DNA of 64,000 nucleotides from Slackia sp. (GTDB taxonomy: Bacteria > Actinomycetota > Coriobacteriia > Coriobacteriales > Eggerthellaceae), in contig JARIED010000005.1 in assembly GCA_029266945.1 (NCBI GenBank), positions 1 to 64,000 of the forward strand, read 5' to 3'. Under the pieces are notes generated by a model that saw only the letters and a program-made list of their open reading frames with translations, made no database searches and was not told the DNA's origin. How positions within the stretch are numbered: the stretch's first letter is position 1; every line of letters begins with the position of its first letter. Position numbers and translations under genes: made by a program. Shown here in pieces: positions 17,304-26,191 of this stretch.

Positions 17304-19865
17304 CTATTCTTCGGTCGCGGCCTTTTTCGCCGGGGCCTTTTTCGCGGGCGCCTTCTTGGCCGGCGCCTTCTTCGCGGCGGTCTTGCTCTTCGACACAGCC
17401 GCTTTCTTCTTCTCTGCGGCCTTGGCCTCTTTCTCGGCCGCTTCCTTCTCTTTGCCGGGGCAGCTGAAGTTCGGGCAGAGCTTCCAGGGGCCGCGGGCGG
17501 TCTTGACGATCACCATGGGCGCGCCGCAATGCTCACACACCTCGTCGGTGGCGGTGAGCTCGCCGTACTGCGGCAGCGGATAGCTGGTCTCGCATTCGTC
17601 GTAGTTCTCGCAGCGGATGAAGCGCTTGAGGGTGCGCGGATTCTTGGTGGCGATCAACTTCTTCTGCAGGCCCTTCTCGGCGCAGGCGGGGCAGGCGCCC
17701 ACCACCACGTCGGGCTCTTGGTTGGTCGGACAGTTCGGATCGATGCACAGCACACGCGGCTTCGAACGAAACGCCGTCACCTTGATTTGCGGCATGCCGC
17801 AGGTGGGGCATTTCTCCTCGAGCGACTCCACCTTGCCCTTCGGCAACGGATAGGTGACGTCGCAGTCGGGCCAGCCGGCGCAGCCGATGAACATGGATCG
17901 GGTCTTGGACGAGGCGCGCAGCTGCAGATCTTTGCCGCACTTCGGGCATGGACCGACGTAGGCGTCGGCGGCCACGGCGTCGGCCAGGGCGTCCTTGATT
18001 TCCTCCTGGTGCGGAAGCAGCTCGTCGAGCACGTCGTGCAGGATGTCGCGCGACAGGTCCACGACGTCTTTGCGCGATTTCTCGCCCGCCGCAATCTTGT
18101 TCATGTCCTCTTCGAGCGTCGCCGTCATGTCGGGGCTCGTGATCTGCGGGGCGAACTTGCCCAACGCGTCGCACACGGCAATGCCCAGCTGGCTGGGTTC
18201 GATCGGGTCGTTCTGCACGTACTTCACCGTGTAGAGGCGCTCGATGATCGCATGGCGCGTGGCCTTGGTGCCAAGGCCCAGCTTCTCCATTTCCTGGATC
18301 AGCTTGCCCTGCGAGTAGCGCGCCGGCGGCTCGGTCTGCTTCTTCGTGCAGGTGGCGCCGCCGAAATCGACCGTCTGGCCTTCTTCGAGCGCGGGAAGCT
18401 GCTCGTCTTTCTTCAGGCCGTACGGATAGATCGCGCGAAAGCCCGGCTTCACCAGCACGTCGCCCTTCACGGCGAACGGCTCCTCGTTGACCGCGATGGT
18501 CACCTTGGTGCCCTCGACCACCGCCGCCTCGGACAGCGTGGCCAAGAAGCGCCTGGCGATGAGGTTGTAGAGCTTCCACTCGGGGGCACCCAGCTTATCG
18601 GGATCGGCCGCCGCCGTGGGATGGATCGGCGGGTGGTCGGTGGTCTCTTTCTTGCCGCGCGTCGCGACGAGCTTGCCCTTAGCCAGCAGCTCCTGGCAGT
18701 ACGGGCGATACACCGCCACGTCGGACAGCTTCTTGACCGTGCCCTCCAAATCGAGCGATTCGGGATAGACCGTGTTGTCGACGCGGGGGTAGCTGATGTA
18801 GCCGTCCATATAGAGGCTTTCCGCGATGCGCATGGTGCGCGCCGGCGACAGGCCCTCGGCGGCCGCGGCGGCCATGAGGCTCGTGGTATTGAACGGGACG
18901 GGAGCGGCGACCGTGCGCTTCTTCTTCTCGATCGCGGTCACGGCGCCGTGTGCCGCGCCGTCGACGTGGGCCATGACGGCCTGCGCCTCGGCCTCCGCCT
19001 TGAAGCGGGCCGTGGCGTGCGAGGCCTCGAAGCGGTCGGCGCCATGGGAGAACGTGCCCTTGATGACCCAGTAATCCTCGGGAACGAACGCCATGCGCTC
19101 GCGTTCGCGCGCCACGATCAATGCCAGCGTGGGCGTCTGCACGCGGCCGGACGAGCGCACGTTGCCGTAGCCCGCGAACTTCACGATGGTGAGGTAGCGC
19201 GTGAGCACCGCGCCCCAGATCAGATCGATATCCTGACGGCTTTCGCCCGCCTGGGCAAGGTCGTTGTCAAGCTCGACCAGATTGGTGAAGGCGTGGTTGA
19301 TTTCGTCTTTCGTGATGGCCGAATAGCGTGCACGGTACACCGGCGCGGTATCGTTGACCTCTTTCATGCAGCCCAGCGCGTCGGAGCCGATCAGCTCGCC
19401 TTCACGGTCGAAGTCGGTGGCGATGATGATTTCATCGGCTTTCTTCGCCAGGTTCTTCAAGCTGCGGATGATGTCCTTCTCCTTGGGGCGCTTCTCAATC
19501 GGCGCGTAGGCCAGATACGGCAGCGCATCCATCTTCCACGCGCCCATCTCGACGCCGTCGGCCTTGAAGGGCTTGCGCTTCGTTTTGAACGGCGGCTTCG
19601 GCAGGAAGTCGGGAATATCGGCCGCGACGACTTCGCCGTCGACGGTCACGCCTTGCCATCCTGCGGACTCGTCATAGACGATCGAAGACATGAAATCGGG
19701 CTCGAGGATATGGCCGCGCAGGCCGATGGTCACCCATTCTTCGCCGTCGATCTGAAAGCGATAGACGGGCGTGTTGTAGACCTTATCGGCCGTAGGCTTG
19801 CCGATGCCGAGCAGGTCGGCGATCTTCTGGGCGGCGATATTCTTCTCTGTGACGACCAGCTTCAC
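17304..19865 (-). CDS. topA: DNA topoisomerase I (type IA) with four zinc-ribbon-like modules
   Basis: Relaxes negative supercoils through a single-strand break. The start is GTG at 19863-19865, with GGAGG 7 bases upstream, giving MKLVVTEKNIAAQKI and 853 aa. The Toprim acidic motif is ATDFDREGELIG. The active-site Tyr region is GYISYPRVDNTVYP, closer to archaeal-type TopA than to the common bacterial YMRTDS form (from memory of the families). The C-terminal third has repeated Cys pairs (CPKCGKDL, CPTCGMPQ, CPACAEKG, CEHCGAPM, each with a partner pair). The end is a Lys/Ala/Pro repeat tail (AKKAPAKKAPAKKA) of the kind that binds DNA nonspecifically. It is monocistronic. Confidence 0.94.
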   Translation of the reverse strand: MKLVVTEKNIAAQKIADLLGIGKPTADKVYNTPVYRFQIDGEEWVTIGLRGHILEPDFMSSIVYDESAGWQGVTVDGEVVAADIPDFLPKPPFKTKRKPFKADGVEMGAWKMDALPYLAYAPIEKRPKEKDIIRSLKNLAKKADEIIIATDFDREGELIGSDALGCMKEVNDTAPVYRARYSAITKDEINHAFTNLVELDNDLAQAGESRQDIDLIWGAVLTRYLTIVKFAGYGNVRSSGRVQTPTLALIVARERERMAFVPEDYWVIKGTFSHGADRFEASHATARFKAEAEAQAVMAHVDGAAHGAVTAIEKKKRTVAAPVPFNTTSLMAAAAAEGLSPARTMRIAESLYMDGYISYPRVDNTVYPESLDLEGTVKKLSDVAVYRPYCQELLAKGKLVATRGKKETTDHPPIHPTAAADPDKLGAPEWKLYNLIARRFLATLSEAAVVEGTKVTIAVNEEPFAVKGDVLVKPGFRAIYPYGLKKDEQLPALEEGQTVDFGGATCTKKQTEPPARYSQGKLIQEMEKLGLGTKATRHAIIERLYTVKYVQNDPIEPSQLGIAVCDALGKFAPQITSPDMTATLEEDMNKIAAGEKSRKDVVDLSRDILHDVLDELLPHQEEIKDALADAVAADAYVGPCPKCGKDLQLRASSKTRSMFIGCAGWPDCDVTYPLPKGKVESLEEKCPTCGMPQIKVTAFRSKPRVLCIDPNCPTNQEPDVVVGACPACAEKGLQKKLIATKNPRTLKRFIRCENYDECETSYPLPQYGELTATDEVCEHCGAPMVIVKTARGPWKLCPNFSCPGKEKEAAEKEAKAAEKKKAAVSKSKTAAKKAPAKKAPAKKAPAKKAATEE

Positions 19866-20143
19866 GGTGTTTCCTCCGATATGGGTCAATATTTCCGACT
19901 GTAGAATGCGCAGTCCGAGCGACTGAAAAACGATTTAACGGGCCGATAGCATACACGATTTCACGGCTAAGCTGAAAAACCCTTTGCCAACCTTTCGTCA
20001 GAAGATCCCTCGAACGGCATATGCACGACGATACCGGCAGCCCCCGGCCGGGACGCGGCGCAAACCCTTCCGCATGCATCCCATCTATATATTAGAAAGC
20101 CGAGCAAGCCGAATCGGAATCGGGCCCTTTCACGCGGCTGTTC

Positions 20144-21388
20144 CTACCGCGAGCTTGCATTCTTCTTGCGCATGGCCGGAACCAGCAGCATCGCGCACGC
20201 CACGACTCCGCCGACTGCGACAAGCGCCCCCGCTACACCGACGAAGGCCACCGATATCGCCGACCCCACGGCTCCGCCGATCGCCGATCCGCCGCCGATG
20301 CCCAAATTGAAAATGCCCGAGAAGATCGACATGGCCACAGCGGCCGACCCCGCGGGCGCATACCTGAGTATTTCGGCCTGAAGCGACACATTGAACGCCG
20401 TGCCGCAGGCGCCCCAAAGCACGCACATCCCAACGACGCCCGCAGCGCCCTCGACCGCAGGCAGCATGAACGCAAGCGAGGCAGCGATACCCGAGAGCAC
20501 CGCGACAAGGAACGCGTGTCGGCGGCGTTCACCTTCGTAGAAGCGCGCGAACAAGAGGCTGCCCGCGATGCCCGCCACGCCGAAGAGAGAAAGCGCAGCC
20601 GTGATGAAGCCGTCCGAAAATCCCCCGACCTGCTGCAAGAACGGCTCGATATAGCTGTAGCCGGTGTAATAGCCCGTGGCAACGAGCGCCGTGACCAGGT
20701 AGATCGCAAGCAGCACGCGGTTTTTCAACAGGCCCGGCAGCTCGCGCAGCGAAAAACGCTCGCCCACCCCCATCTTCGGGAACACGACGAACAGATACGT
20801 CAGCACGAGAAACGATACGACCGCGATGCAGACGAAGGTCATGCGCCACCCGAGCGCCAGGCCGACGACGCGACCCAGCGGCAGCCCGCAAATCATGGCG
20901 GCCGACGAGCCCGCGACGATGGTCGAAAGCGCGCGGGAACGGTACTCGGGACGAACGGTCTGCACGGCAGCAGGCGAGGCGACCGACCAGAACACGGCAT
21001 GCGCGCACGCTACGCCGACACGCGCGGCCATAAGGCTCCAATATCCGGGAGCTAACGCGGAAAATACCTGGCACATGCCGAAAAACGCCGCCAAGAACAG
21101 CAAGATCTTCCTGAAATCGAACCGAGATGCGAACACCATGAGCGGCAGAGAGAGCAAACAGACCGCCCACGCATACACCGAAATCAGCAGCCCCGCGCAA
21201 GCTTCCGTGACGCCGAAATCGGCCGCGATGTCGACGAGCAGCGCAATCGGCATGAACTCGGAGGTATTGAACACGAACGCCGCAACGGCGATGCCTATCA
21301 GGGGAAGCCATTCCTTCGCCGTCATAAACCGCTTCGCACCATCCTTTTTTACGATGTAAACATATATGAGGAACGCGCGCAGAACCAA
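20144..21388 (-). CDS. MFS efflux transporter, SotB/AraJ-like
   Basis: A twelve-segment proton-driven exporter of the sugar-efflux/drug-resistance branch. The opening FVFNTSEFMPIALLVDIAADFGVTEACAGLLISVYAWAVCLLSLPLMV is the characteristic first part of this family, and GSSAAMICGLPLGRVVG marks segment 5. The track starts at ATG 21394, but AAAAAGGGG touches it. The TTG at 21388 has the same ribosome site at 6 bases and a -10 (TATAAT) just upstream, so I use it, giving 414 aa. A TetR gene lies directly upstream on the same strand, and a palindrome overlaps the promoter. The substrate cannot be read from the sequence. Confidence 0.85.
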   Translation of the reverse strand: MVLRAFLIYVYIVKKDGAKRFMTAKEWLPLIGIAVAAFVFNTSEFMPIALLVDIAADFGVTEACAGLLISVYAWAVCLLSLPLMVFASRFDFRKILLFLAAFFGMCQVFSALAPGYWSLMAARVGVACAHAVFWSVASPAAVQTVRPEYRSRALSTIVAGSSAAMICGLPLGRVVGLALGWRMTFVCIAVVSFLVLTYLFVVFPKMGVGERFSLRELPGLLKNRVLLAIYLVTALVATGYYTGYSYIEPFLQQVGGFSDGFITAALSLFGVAGIAGSLLFARFYEGERRRHAFLVAVLSGIAASLAFMLPAVEGAAGVVGMCVLWGACGTAFNVSLQAEILRYAPAGSAAVAMSIFSGIFNLGIGGGSAIGGAVGSAISVAFVGVAGALVAVGGVVACAMLLVPAMRKKNASSR

Positions 21389-21413
21389 GCACATCCCCTT
21401 TTTGCGGACGGCG

Positions 21414-21450
21414 ATTATAAACCGGGCCTACGCTCGACGGAGCGCAGGCC
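21414..21450 (-). promoter_or_regulatory. MFS promoter -10 and adjacent candidate TetR operator
   Basis: TATAAT lies at 21414-21419 on the minus strand. Immediately upstream, at 21425-21450, is the inverted repeat GGCCTACGCTC-GACG-GAGCGCAGGCC with one mismatch, covering the -35 region. No good -35 is visible. The position suits a repressor site for the TetR protein. The repeat could alternatively act as a hairpin terminator. Confidence 0.5.
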
Positions 21451-21472
21451 CCGATAAGACCCGGACGCATCG

Positions 21473-21495
21473 CATAAAACCCGCCTTCAAGGCGG
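21473..21495 (-). terminator. Terminator after the TetR gene
   Basis: CCGCCTTGAAGGCGG followed by GTTTTA on the minus strand, 40 bp past the tetR stop. Confidence 0.65.
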
Positions 21496-21534
21496 CGGTG
21501 CGCTGACGATATCGATTATGCGCGCACGCGGCTT

Positions 21535-22074
21535 CTAGCGGCTTTCTCCGAACGCACTTGCCGCCATCGCGCAGAACATGCGGGCCATATCTTCGGGCGA
21601 TTCCTCCATTCCCCCTTCAAGCCACGCTACATATACGCTGAACAGCGCGCCGGAGAAAAAAGAAGCCCGGTAACGCGCCGAGGGATCCGTGTCGTTTTTG
21701 CGCGCCTCGTCTTCTATATAGTTCTGAAACAGCCCTTCGTAAATGCCTGTGCACCCCGTACGATGAAACGACAGAAGCGGTTCGCGATACGAAAGAAAGT
21801 AGCGAAACGTCTTCACGACGCCATCGTAGCTGCAGCATCCCCCCTCGATGCCTTTCATGTTTTTCTTGAAGTCGTCAATGATCATGCGCCCGGCGTCGAG
21901 CAGCACGTCTTCTTTCGAATCGAAGTTGCGGTAATACGACGCGCGGGCCACGCCCGCCTCTTCCACGATATCGGTCACCGAAACGTCAGAGAGTTTTTTC
22001 TCGCCGAGCAGCCGCACTGTTGCGCGGATGATCCGCAACCTGGTGTTCCTATTCGCCTCAATACGCTTATCCAT
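21535..22074 (-). CDS. TetR-family transcriptional regulator
   Basis: 179 aa. The N-terminal helix-turn-helix reads LRIIRATVRLLGEKKLSDVSVTDIVEEAGVARASYYRNFDSKEDVL, the standard TetR DNA-binding domain. The C-terminal ligand domain is unlike any I can name; it has two neighbouring Cys (GGCCSYDG). AGGAG lies 8 bases before the ATG. It lies just upstream of the MFS exporter on the same strand, so it probably represses that gene, and perhaps itself or degV through palindromes nearby. Confidence 0.92.
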   Translation of the reverse strand: MDKRIEANRNTRLRIIRATVRLLGEKKLSDVSVTDIVEEAGVARASYYRNFDSKEDVLLDAGRMIIDDFKKNMKGIEGGCCSYDGVVKTFRYFLSYREPLLSFHRTGCTGIYEGLFQNYIEDEARKNDTDPSARYRASFFSGALFSVYVAWLEGGMEESPEDMARMFCAMAASAFGESR

Positions 22075-22102
22075 ATTTCGCTCCTATTCGCCGATTCATT
22101 CG

Positions 22103-22131
22103 TTGACTTTTTGTAATACGCCCCGTATTGC
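22103..22131 (+). promoter_or_regulatory. Promoter with internal palindrome, upstream of degV
   Basis: TTGACT, 17 bp, TATTGC reads as a plus-strand promoter about 95 bp before degV. The palindrome AATACG-CCC-CGTATT (22115-22129) fills the spacer and -10, as an operator would. It also lies 40 bp before the divergent tetR start. Confidence 0.5.
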
Positions 22132-22228
22132 CGTCCGCGCGCCTTCTTTTTAAGATAAGAATGATATGAGCCATTTTGTATCATGACACTTCGCTTCTAC
22201 GGCAACCGGACAAAGGATAAAAAGCATC

Positions 22229-23080
22229 ATGATGATCGTCACCGATACCGCGTCGGACCTCCTTGAGGACGAGGCCGCCGAACTCGGCGTCAAACTCGCT
22301 CCGCTCGACATCGCATTCGGAGACATCCATTGCACACGCAACACCCCCGAGAAGTTCGACGAGTTCTACCGCCTTCTCGAGACCTCGGAAGAATTCCCGA
22401 AAACGAGCCAGCCCTCCCCCGACACCTACCTGGGCTTCATCCGCAAAGCGCAGGAAAACGACGAGGAGGTCCTGATTCTTTGCATGACTTCCGACATTTC
22501 GGGAACGTACGAATCGGCCCGCATGACCGCAAATCTTTCAGGCTATGACCGCATTGCGGTAATTGACACGAGACAAGCCATCGTGAGCCAAGGCATCGTA
22601 GTACGCTATGCCGTCAAACTGCGCGACGAGGGAAAGACCCTTGCCGAAATGGTGCCGCTCATCGAGGAATTCAGCAGCCGCGTGCATGTGTGCGGAATCA
22701 TGGGCACGCTGACATATCTGCGCAAGGGCGGCAGGATCCCCGCATCGCTTGCCGTGATCGGCAATCTGCTGAAAATCAAGCCGACCATCGCAGTCGAAAA
22801 TGGAGAGCTGGTCAGCCCCGCGAAGGCCAAGGGAACCGCCGCTGCGAAGAAGGTCATCTGGAAACAGTTCGCCGGGGCCGATATCGACCCCGAATGGCCA
22901 GTCTACTTCCCTTATACAAGCGACCGCGAGCTCGCTGAAAAACTGTGCGAAGAAACCGTCGAGCACTTCGGGCTCGATATCGAGAATACCTGCTTCCAAC
23001 AGGTAGGCGGCACGATCGGCGCCCACCTGGGACCGGGGGCCTTCGGATTTGCTTACGTGGAGAAAAAGCACGAGGACTAA
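22229..23080 (+). CDS. DegV family fatty-acid-binding protein
   Basis: DegV proteins bind a single fatty acid; the related FakB proteins present it to the kinase FakA for phospholipid synthesis. No FakA-like gene is in the window. 283 aa. MIVTDTASDLLEDEAAELGVKLAPLDIAFG, FPKTSQPSP, LCMTSDISGTYESARMTA and GTLTYLRKGGRIPASLAVIGNLLKIKP are all family blocks, including the Thr-Ser pair that holds the carboxylate. AAAGGA is 11 bases before the first of two ATG codons. A terminator follows. Confidence 0.93.
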   Translation: MMIVTDTASDLLEDEAAELGVKLAPLDIAFGDIHCTRNTPEKFDEFYRLLETSEEFPKTSQPSPDTYLGFIRKAQENDEEVLILCMTSDISGTYESARMTANLSGYDRIAVIDTRQAIVSQGIVVRYAVKLRDEGKTLAEMVPLIEEFSSRVHVCGIMGTLTYLRKGGRIPASLAVIGNLLKIKPTIAVENGELVSPAKAKGTAAAKKVIWKQFAGADIDPEWPVYFPYTSDRELAEKLCEETVEHFGLDIENTCFQQVGGTIGAHLGPGAFGFAYVEKKHED

Positions 23081-23109
23081 CGCGACGAGCAACGCGAAAC
23101 GAAACGAAA

Positions 23110-23143
23110 AAGCGGCCCGACGAACATTCGCGTCGGGCCGCTT
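23110..23143 (+). terminator. Terminator after degV
   Basis: AAGCGGCCCGACG and CGTCGGGCCGCTT are exact complements across an 8-base loop, 30 bp past the degV stop. Confidence 0.82.
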
Positions 23144-23214
23144 CGCATTCACCCGCAACGGCATCACCCCGCTGGCTCAGAAAAAGCAACGCGGACGATT
23201 CGCTTTGAAAAACA

Positions 23215-23242
23215 ATCGAGCCGCCCTTGCGAGCGGCTCGAT
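23215..23242 (-). terminator. Terminator after the 98-aa unknown gene
   Basis: ATCGAGCCGC and GCGGCTCGAT pair exactly, followed by TGTTTTTC on the minus strand, 6 bp past the stop codon. Confidence 0.82.
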
Positions 23243-23247
23243 TTTCG

Positions 23248-23544
23248 TTACTCCTGAATGCTCTTGTAAAACTTCGCGTCGGCGAACACGTCTTCGATGG
23301 TCTTGCCGTCAAGCCACGCCAGACCGAAGAACTCATTGAGCGTAGCGACCAAATCGGAACAATCGAGGAAATGGCCTTTGTCGTTGAACTCGGCACAATC
23401 CTGCGCGCGCCAGTATTCATCGGTATGGGTGAGATAGTACGTCTTCTCACCGAGCTCCATGAACACACGCGTATTCGCGCGAAGATAATTCGCGAACTCG
23501 TCGAACGAGGCCAGTTCGAGCGCCTCCTCGGCTTGGACTCCCAT
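23248..23544 (-). CDS. Small acidic protein of unknown function
   Basis: 98 aa from the ATG at 23544, which has GGAGAG 6 bases upstream; the track ORF is 21 codons too long. I do not recognise the family. The protein is acidic and rich in aromatics (YYLTHTDEYWRAQDCAEF, FFGLAWLDGKT) with two Cys and no membrane segment or signal peptide. It has its own -10-like TATAGT upstream and a solid terminator downstream, with coding-like composition, so I think it is real. Confidence 0.7.
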   Translation of the reverse strand: MGVQAEEALELASFDEFANYLRANTRVFMELGEKTYYLTHTDEYWRAQDCAEFNDKGHFLDCSDLVATLNEFFGLAWLDGKTIEDVFADAKFYKSIQE

Positions 23545-23863
23545 GATGCTCTCCTTCCGACTCGATGGAACGGCGCCGCGGTGCGCCGTCGGTTTCATAC
23601 CAAGCATCTTACTATAACGTTACGCGAGGTCGGCCAGCGATTCTCAGAGCGCCGCTCCACGCACCCGAGCGAAGCCGGAGCCGCACGGGAGCATGGACGG
23701 GCGAAACGGAAAAGCGCGGGCGAACGGCGCAGGCATGCGCCCTGCCTCGGCACCTCCGCGCAAATGCGCGCGCCTTCCGCGTTTCGGCGAACATCTATTT
23801 CGCATGATGGAAATCGCACCTCGACAACGGTTCGCACGCCCCGTCCCCCGCAAATATGGCATA
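23545..23863. other. Intergenic region upstream of the FecB-type operon
   Basis: About 320 bp without a supported gene; the short ORFs on both strands are compositional. It holds a possible -10 (TATAGT, 23611-23616, minus) for the 98-aa gene and, near 23855, weak promoter-like sequence for the importer. Confidence 0.5.
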
Positions 23864-23898
23864 CTAGATGTTACGTAATTGAAATTCGTAACATCTAG
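23864..23898 (+). promoter_or_regulatory. Perfect 12-bp-arm palindrome overlapping the Shine-Dalgarno of the importer operon
   Basis: CTAGATGTTACG (23864-23875) and CGTAACATCTAG (23887-23898) are exact complements with an 11-base spacer. The last two bases of the right arm are the first two of AGGAGG, the ribosome site for the binding protein at 23907. It could be a DNA operator for a metal-responsive repressor, or an RNA hairpin that hides the ribosome site. Confidence 0.65.
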
Positions 23899-23906
23899 GA
23901 GGATTC

Positions 23907-25034
23907 ATGGGTATCAAGAAATCGTTCATAGCGGCGATCGCCGCATGCGCGCTCGCGTTCTCCGCGACGTTCATTGCGACGGGCTGCGCATCGCAAATTC
24001 AGGAAAACGCGGAACCTGCCGCCCCCGCGCAAGAAGAATCGAACCTGGTGACCGACGCGTACGGTCGCGAGGTCGAACTGCCCCAATCCGTCGAAAGCGT
24101 GGCGACCGTCGGCTCGGGCGCCCGTTTCGTCGTGTACGCAGGCGGCCAGGACAAGCTAATCGCCGTCACCGACAAGGAGACCGAGTCCGCACCCGTGCGC
24201 CCCTACACCATGGTCTACGCCGAACAGTTCTCCGCCCTGCCGTCCACGAGCAACGGCAACCATCTCATGGAAACCAGCGTCGATGCCGAGAAGCTGCTCG
24301 AACTGGCTCCCGACGTCATCGTCTCGAGCCGCAGTGCCCAGGAATGCGACCAGCTGCAGGAGCAAATCGGCATTCCCGTCGTAGGCATTTCGTACCAAGA
24401 CCAGCTTTTCGGCGATGACGTATACGCCTCCATCCTGGCCGTCGGCAAGGCGCTCGGCACCGAAGAGCATGCCCGACAGACCATCGATGCCATGAAGGGC
24501 TGGCAGGCCGACCTGCAGGAGCGCACCGCGTCGATCCCCGATGCCGAAAAGCCCGCCGTCTACACCGGCGCCGTGAACTTCAAGGGGGCGAAAAGCTTCG
24601 GCGGCACCTACGCCCAGTACGCCCCCTTCATAGCCGTCAATGCGAAAAACGTCGCCGACGAAACCGGACAGAAGGGCTCGTTCGAAGTCGACCTCGAACA
24701 GCTCGCCGAATGGAATCCCGACATCATGTTCCTCAATGCCGGCAACATGGACCTCATGAAGCAGGACTACGAGGCGAACACGGCGCTCTTCGATTCGCTC
24801 GCCGCATTCCAGAACGGCAAGCTGTACACGCAGCCCGCGTTCAACTTCAACGGAACCAATATCGAAATGGGCATCTGCGACGCGTACTTCATCGGATCGG
24901 TCGTCTACCCCGAAGCTTTCGCCGATCTGGACATGCCCGCGATGTACGACGAGGTCTTCACCACCATGCTCGGAAAGAGCTACTACGAGGACATGAAGGC
25001 CGGCGGCATGGACTTCAAACAGATTTCGTTCTAA
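23907..25034 (+). CDS. FecB/BtuF-type substrate-binding lipoprotein
   Basis: 375 aa. The signal peptide ends in a lipobox (FIATGCAS), so the mature protein is lipid-anchored outside the membrane. The body has the two-lobe class III binding fold: VTDAYGREVELPQSVESVA, ELAPDVIVSSR and LAEWNPDIMFLNAG. This class binds siderophores, haem, cobalamin or other metal chelates; which one cannot be read. AGGAGG lies 4 bases before the ATG and overlaps a palindrome. It is first in an operon with a FecCD permease, ATPase and methyltransferase. Confidence 0.92.
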   Translation: MGIKKSFIAAIAACALAFSATFIATGCASQIQENAEPAAPAQEESNLVTDAYGREVELPQSVESVATVGSGARFVVYAGGQDKLIAVTDKETESAPVRPYTMVYAEQFSALPSTSNGNHLMETSVDAEKLLELAPDVIVSSRSAQECDQLQEQIGIPVVGISYQDQLFGDDVYASILAVGKALGTEEHARQTIDAMKGWQADLQERTASIPDAEKPAVYTGAVNFKGAKSFGGTYAQYAPFIAVNAKNVADETGQKGSFEVDLEQLAEWNPDIMFLNAGNMDLMKQDYEANTALFDSLAAFQNGKLYTQPAFNFNGTNIEMGICDAYFIGSVVYPEAFADLDMPAMYDEVFTTMLGKSYYEDMKAGGMDFKQISF

Positions 25035-25065
25035 CACCCCCGAGCGACACCCGCCCGACCACGAC

Positions 25066-25094
25066 AGCCTGCCGCCATGCGCGGCAGGCTTTTT
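25066..25094 (+). terminator. Intercistronic terminator-like hairpin
   Basis: AGCCTGCCGC and GCGGCAGGCT pair exactly and TTTTT follows. It lies between the binding protein and the permease and probably lets most transcripts stop after the binding protein, which is needed in excess. Confidence 0.8.
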
Positions 25095-25102
25095 AGGAAG
25101 CC

Positions 25103-26191
25103 ATGGAAGAAGAATCGCTCAAGACCCGCCATGCGGGCGCGGCCGCGCGAAGCGGCAAGCAGCAGTATCTCGGATACGTCCGTCACAAACGTCTCGCTCT
25201 GTCAGGCATAGGAATCGTCACATTCTGCCTGGTCATCGCCTCGCTTATGGCGGGGTCGTCCGACATGGGAATACGCGAGGTACTGGCGGGCCTTTTCATG
25301 ACGGGCGACGAACGCGCCCGCATCGTCGTATGGAACCTTCGCATGCCGCGCATCCTGACGGCGCTCGTGGGAGGCGCGGCGCTCGCCCTTGCGGGCTGCG
25401 CGTTCCAAAGCGTCCTGCGCAATCCGCTGGCTTCGGCCAGCACGCTGGGCATTTCGCAAGGCGCGGCATTCGGCGCATCGGTTGCCATCGTGATCGTCGG
25501 CGGCGGGGCGGCGCTGCACGAAGGAGTCAGCTTCGGCAATCCTTATATCACCGTGATCTGCGCGTTCGCGGGAGCCATATCGTCCACGGTCGTCATATTG
25601 GCGCTTTCGCGCTTTCGCGACATGACTCCCGAAAGCATCGTGCTCGCCGGCGTGGCGCTTTCGGCCGTCTTCACGGGAGGAACGGCGCTCATTCAATACT
25701 TCGCCGAAGACACCCAGGTTGCGGCCGTGGTGTTTTGGACCTTCGGAGACCTGGGGCGCGTGACCTACCGAGAGCTCGGCATCATCGGAGCCGTCACCGC
25801 GGCGGCGGGCGTCTTCTTCCTTTTGAACCGTTGGAACCTCAACGCCATGGAATCGGGCGAGGGTTCGGCCCACGGCCTCGGCGTCAACGTGTCGGCCGCC
25901 CGCCTGGCGTCCATGTTCGTCGGCTCGGCCGCCGCAAGCACCGTCATCGCATTCTGCGGCACGATCAATTTCATCGGCCTGGCCGCGCCGCATATCATGC
26001 GTCGGCTCATCGGCAGCGACTACCGTCAACTGCTGCCCGGCTCGGCGATCATGGGAGCGGGGCTGCTTCTGGCAAGCGACCTGATCGCGCGCTCGGCGCT
26101 TGCCCCCGTCATCCTTCCCATCAGCGCCATCACGTCGTTCGTCGGCGCGCCCGTATTTCTGTACCTGCTGATGAAGGGAGGACGCCGATGA
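25103..26191 (+). CDS. FecCD-family ABC permease
   Basis: 362 aa with about nine to ten membrane segments. WNLRMPRILTALVGGAALALAGCAFQSVLRNPLASASTLGISQGAAFGA and FIGLAAPHIMRRLIGSDYRQLLPGSAIMGA are the family signatures, including the loop that contacts the ATPase. The first 30 residues are a charged cytoplasmic lead. The stop overlaps the ATPase start (ATGA). Confidence 0.94.
   Translation: MEEESLKTRHAGAAARSGKQQYLGYVRHKRLALSGIGIVTFCLVIASLMAGSSDMGIREVLAGLFMTGDERARIVVWNLRMPRILTALVGGAALALAGCAFQSVLRNPLASASTLGISQGAAFGASVAIVIVGGGAALHEGVSFGNPYITVICAFAGAISSTVVILALSRFRDMTPESIVLAGVALSAVFTGGTALIQYFAEDTQVAAVVFWTFGDLGRVTYRELGIIGAVTAAAGVFFLLNRWNLNAMESGEGSAHGLGVNVSAARLASMFVGSAAASTVIAFCGTINFIGLAAPHIMRRLIGSDYRQLLPGSAIMGAGLLLASDLIARSALAPVILPISAITSFVGAPVFLYLLMKGGRR

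Noticed and set aside
17529-19904. A 791-aa plus-strand ORF opposite topA
   Set aside because: It mirrors topA, which has full family motifs. The translation is rich in His, Arg, Gly and Leu without domain text, as expected for the shadow of a high-GC gene.
25330-26187. N-terminal 286 residues of the 546-aa ORF that ends in the FecE-type ATPase
   Set aside because: The region is the FecCD permease in another frame. The ATPase starts cleanly at 26188 with an ATGA overlap.
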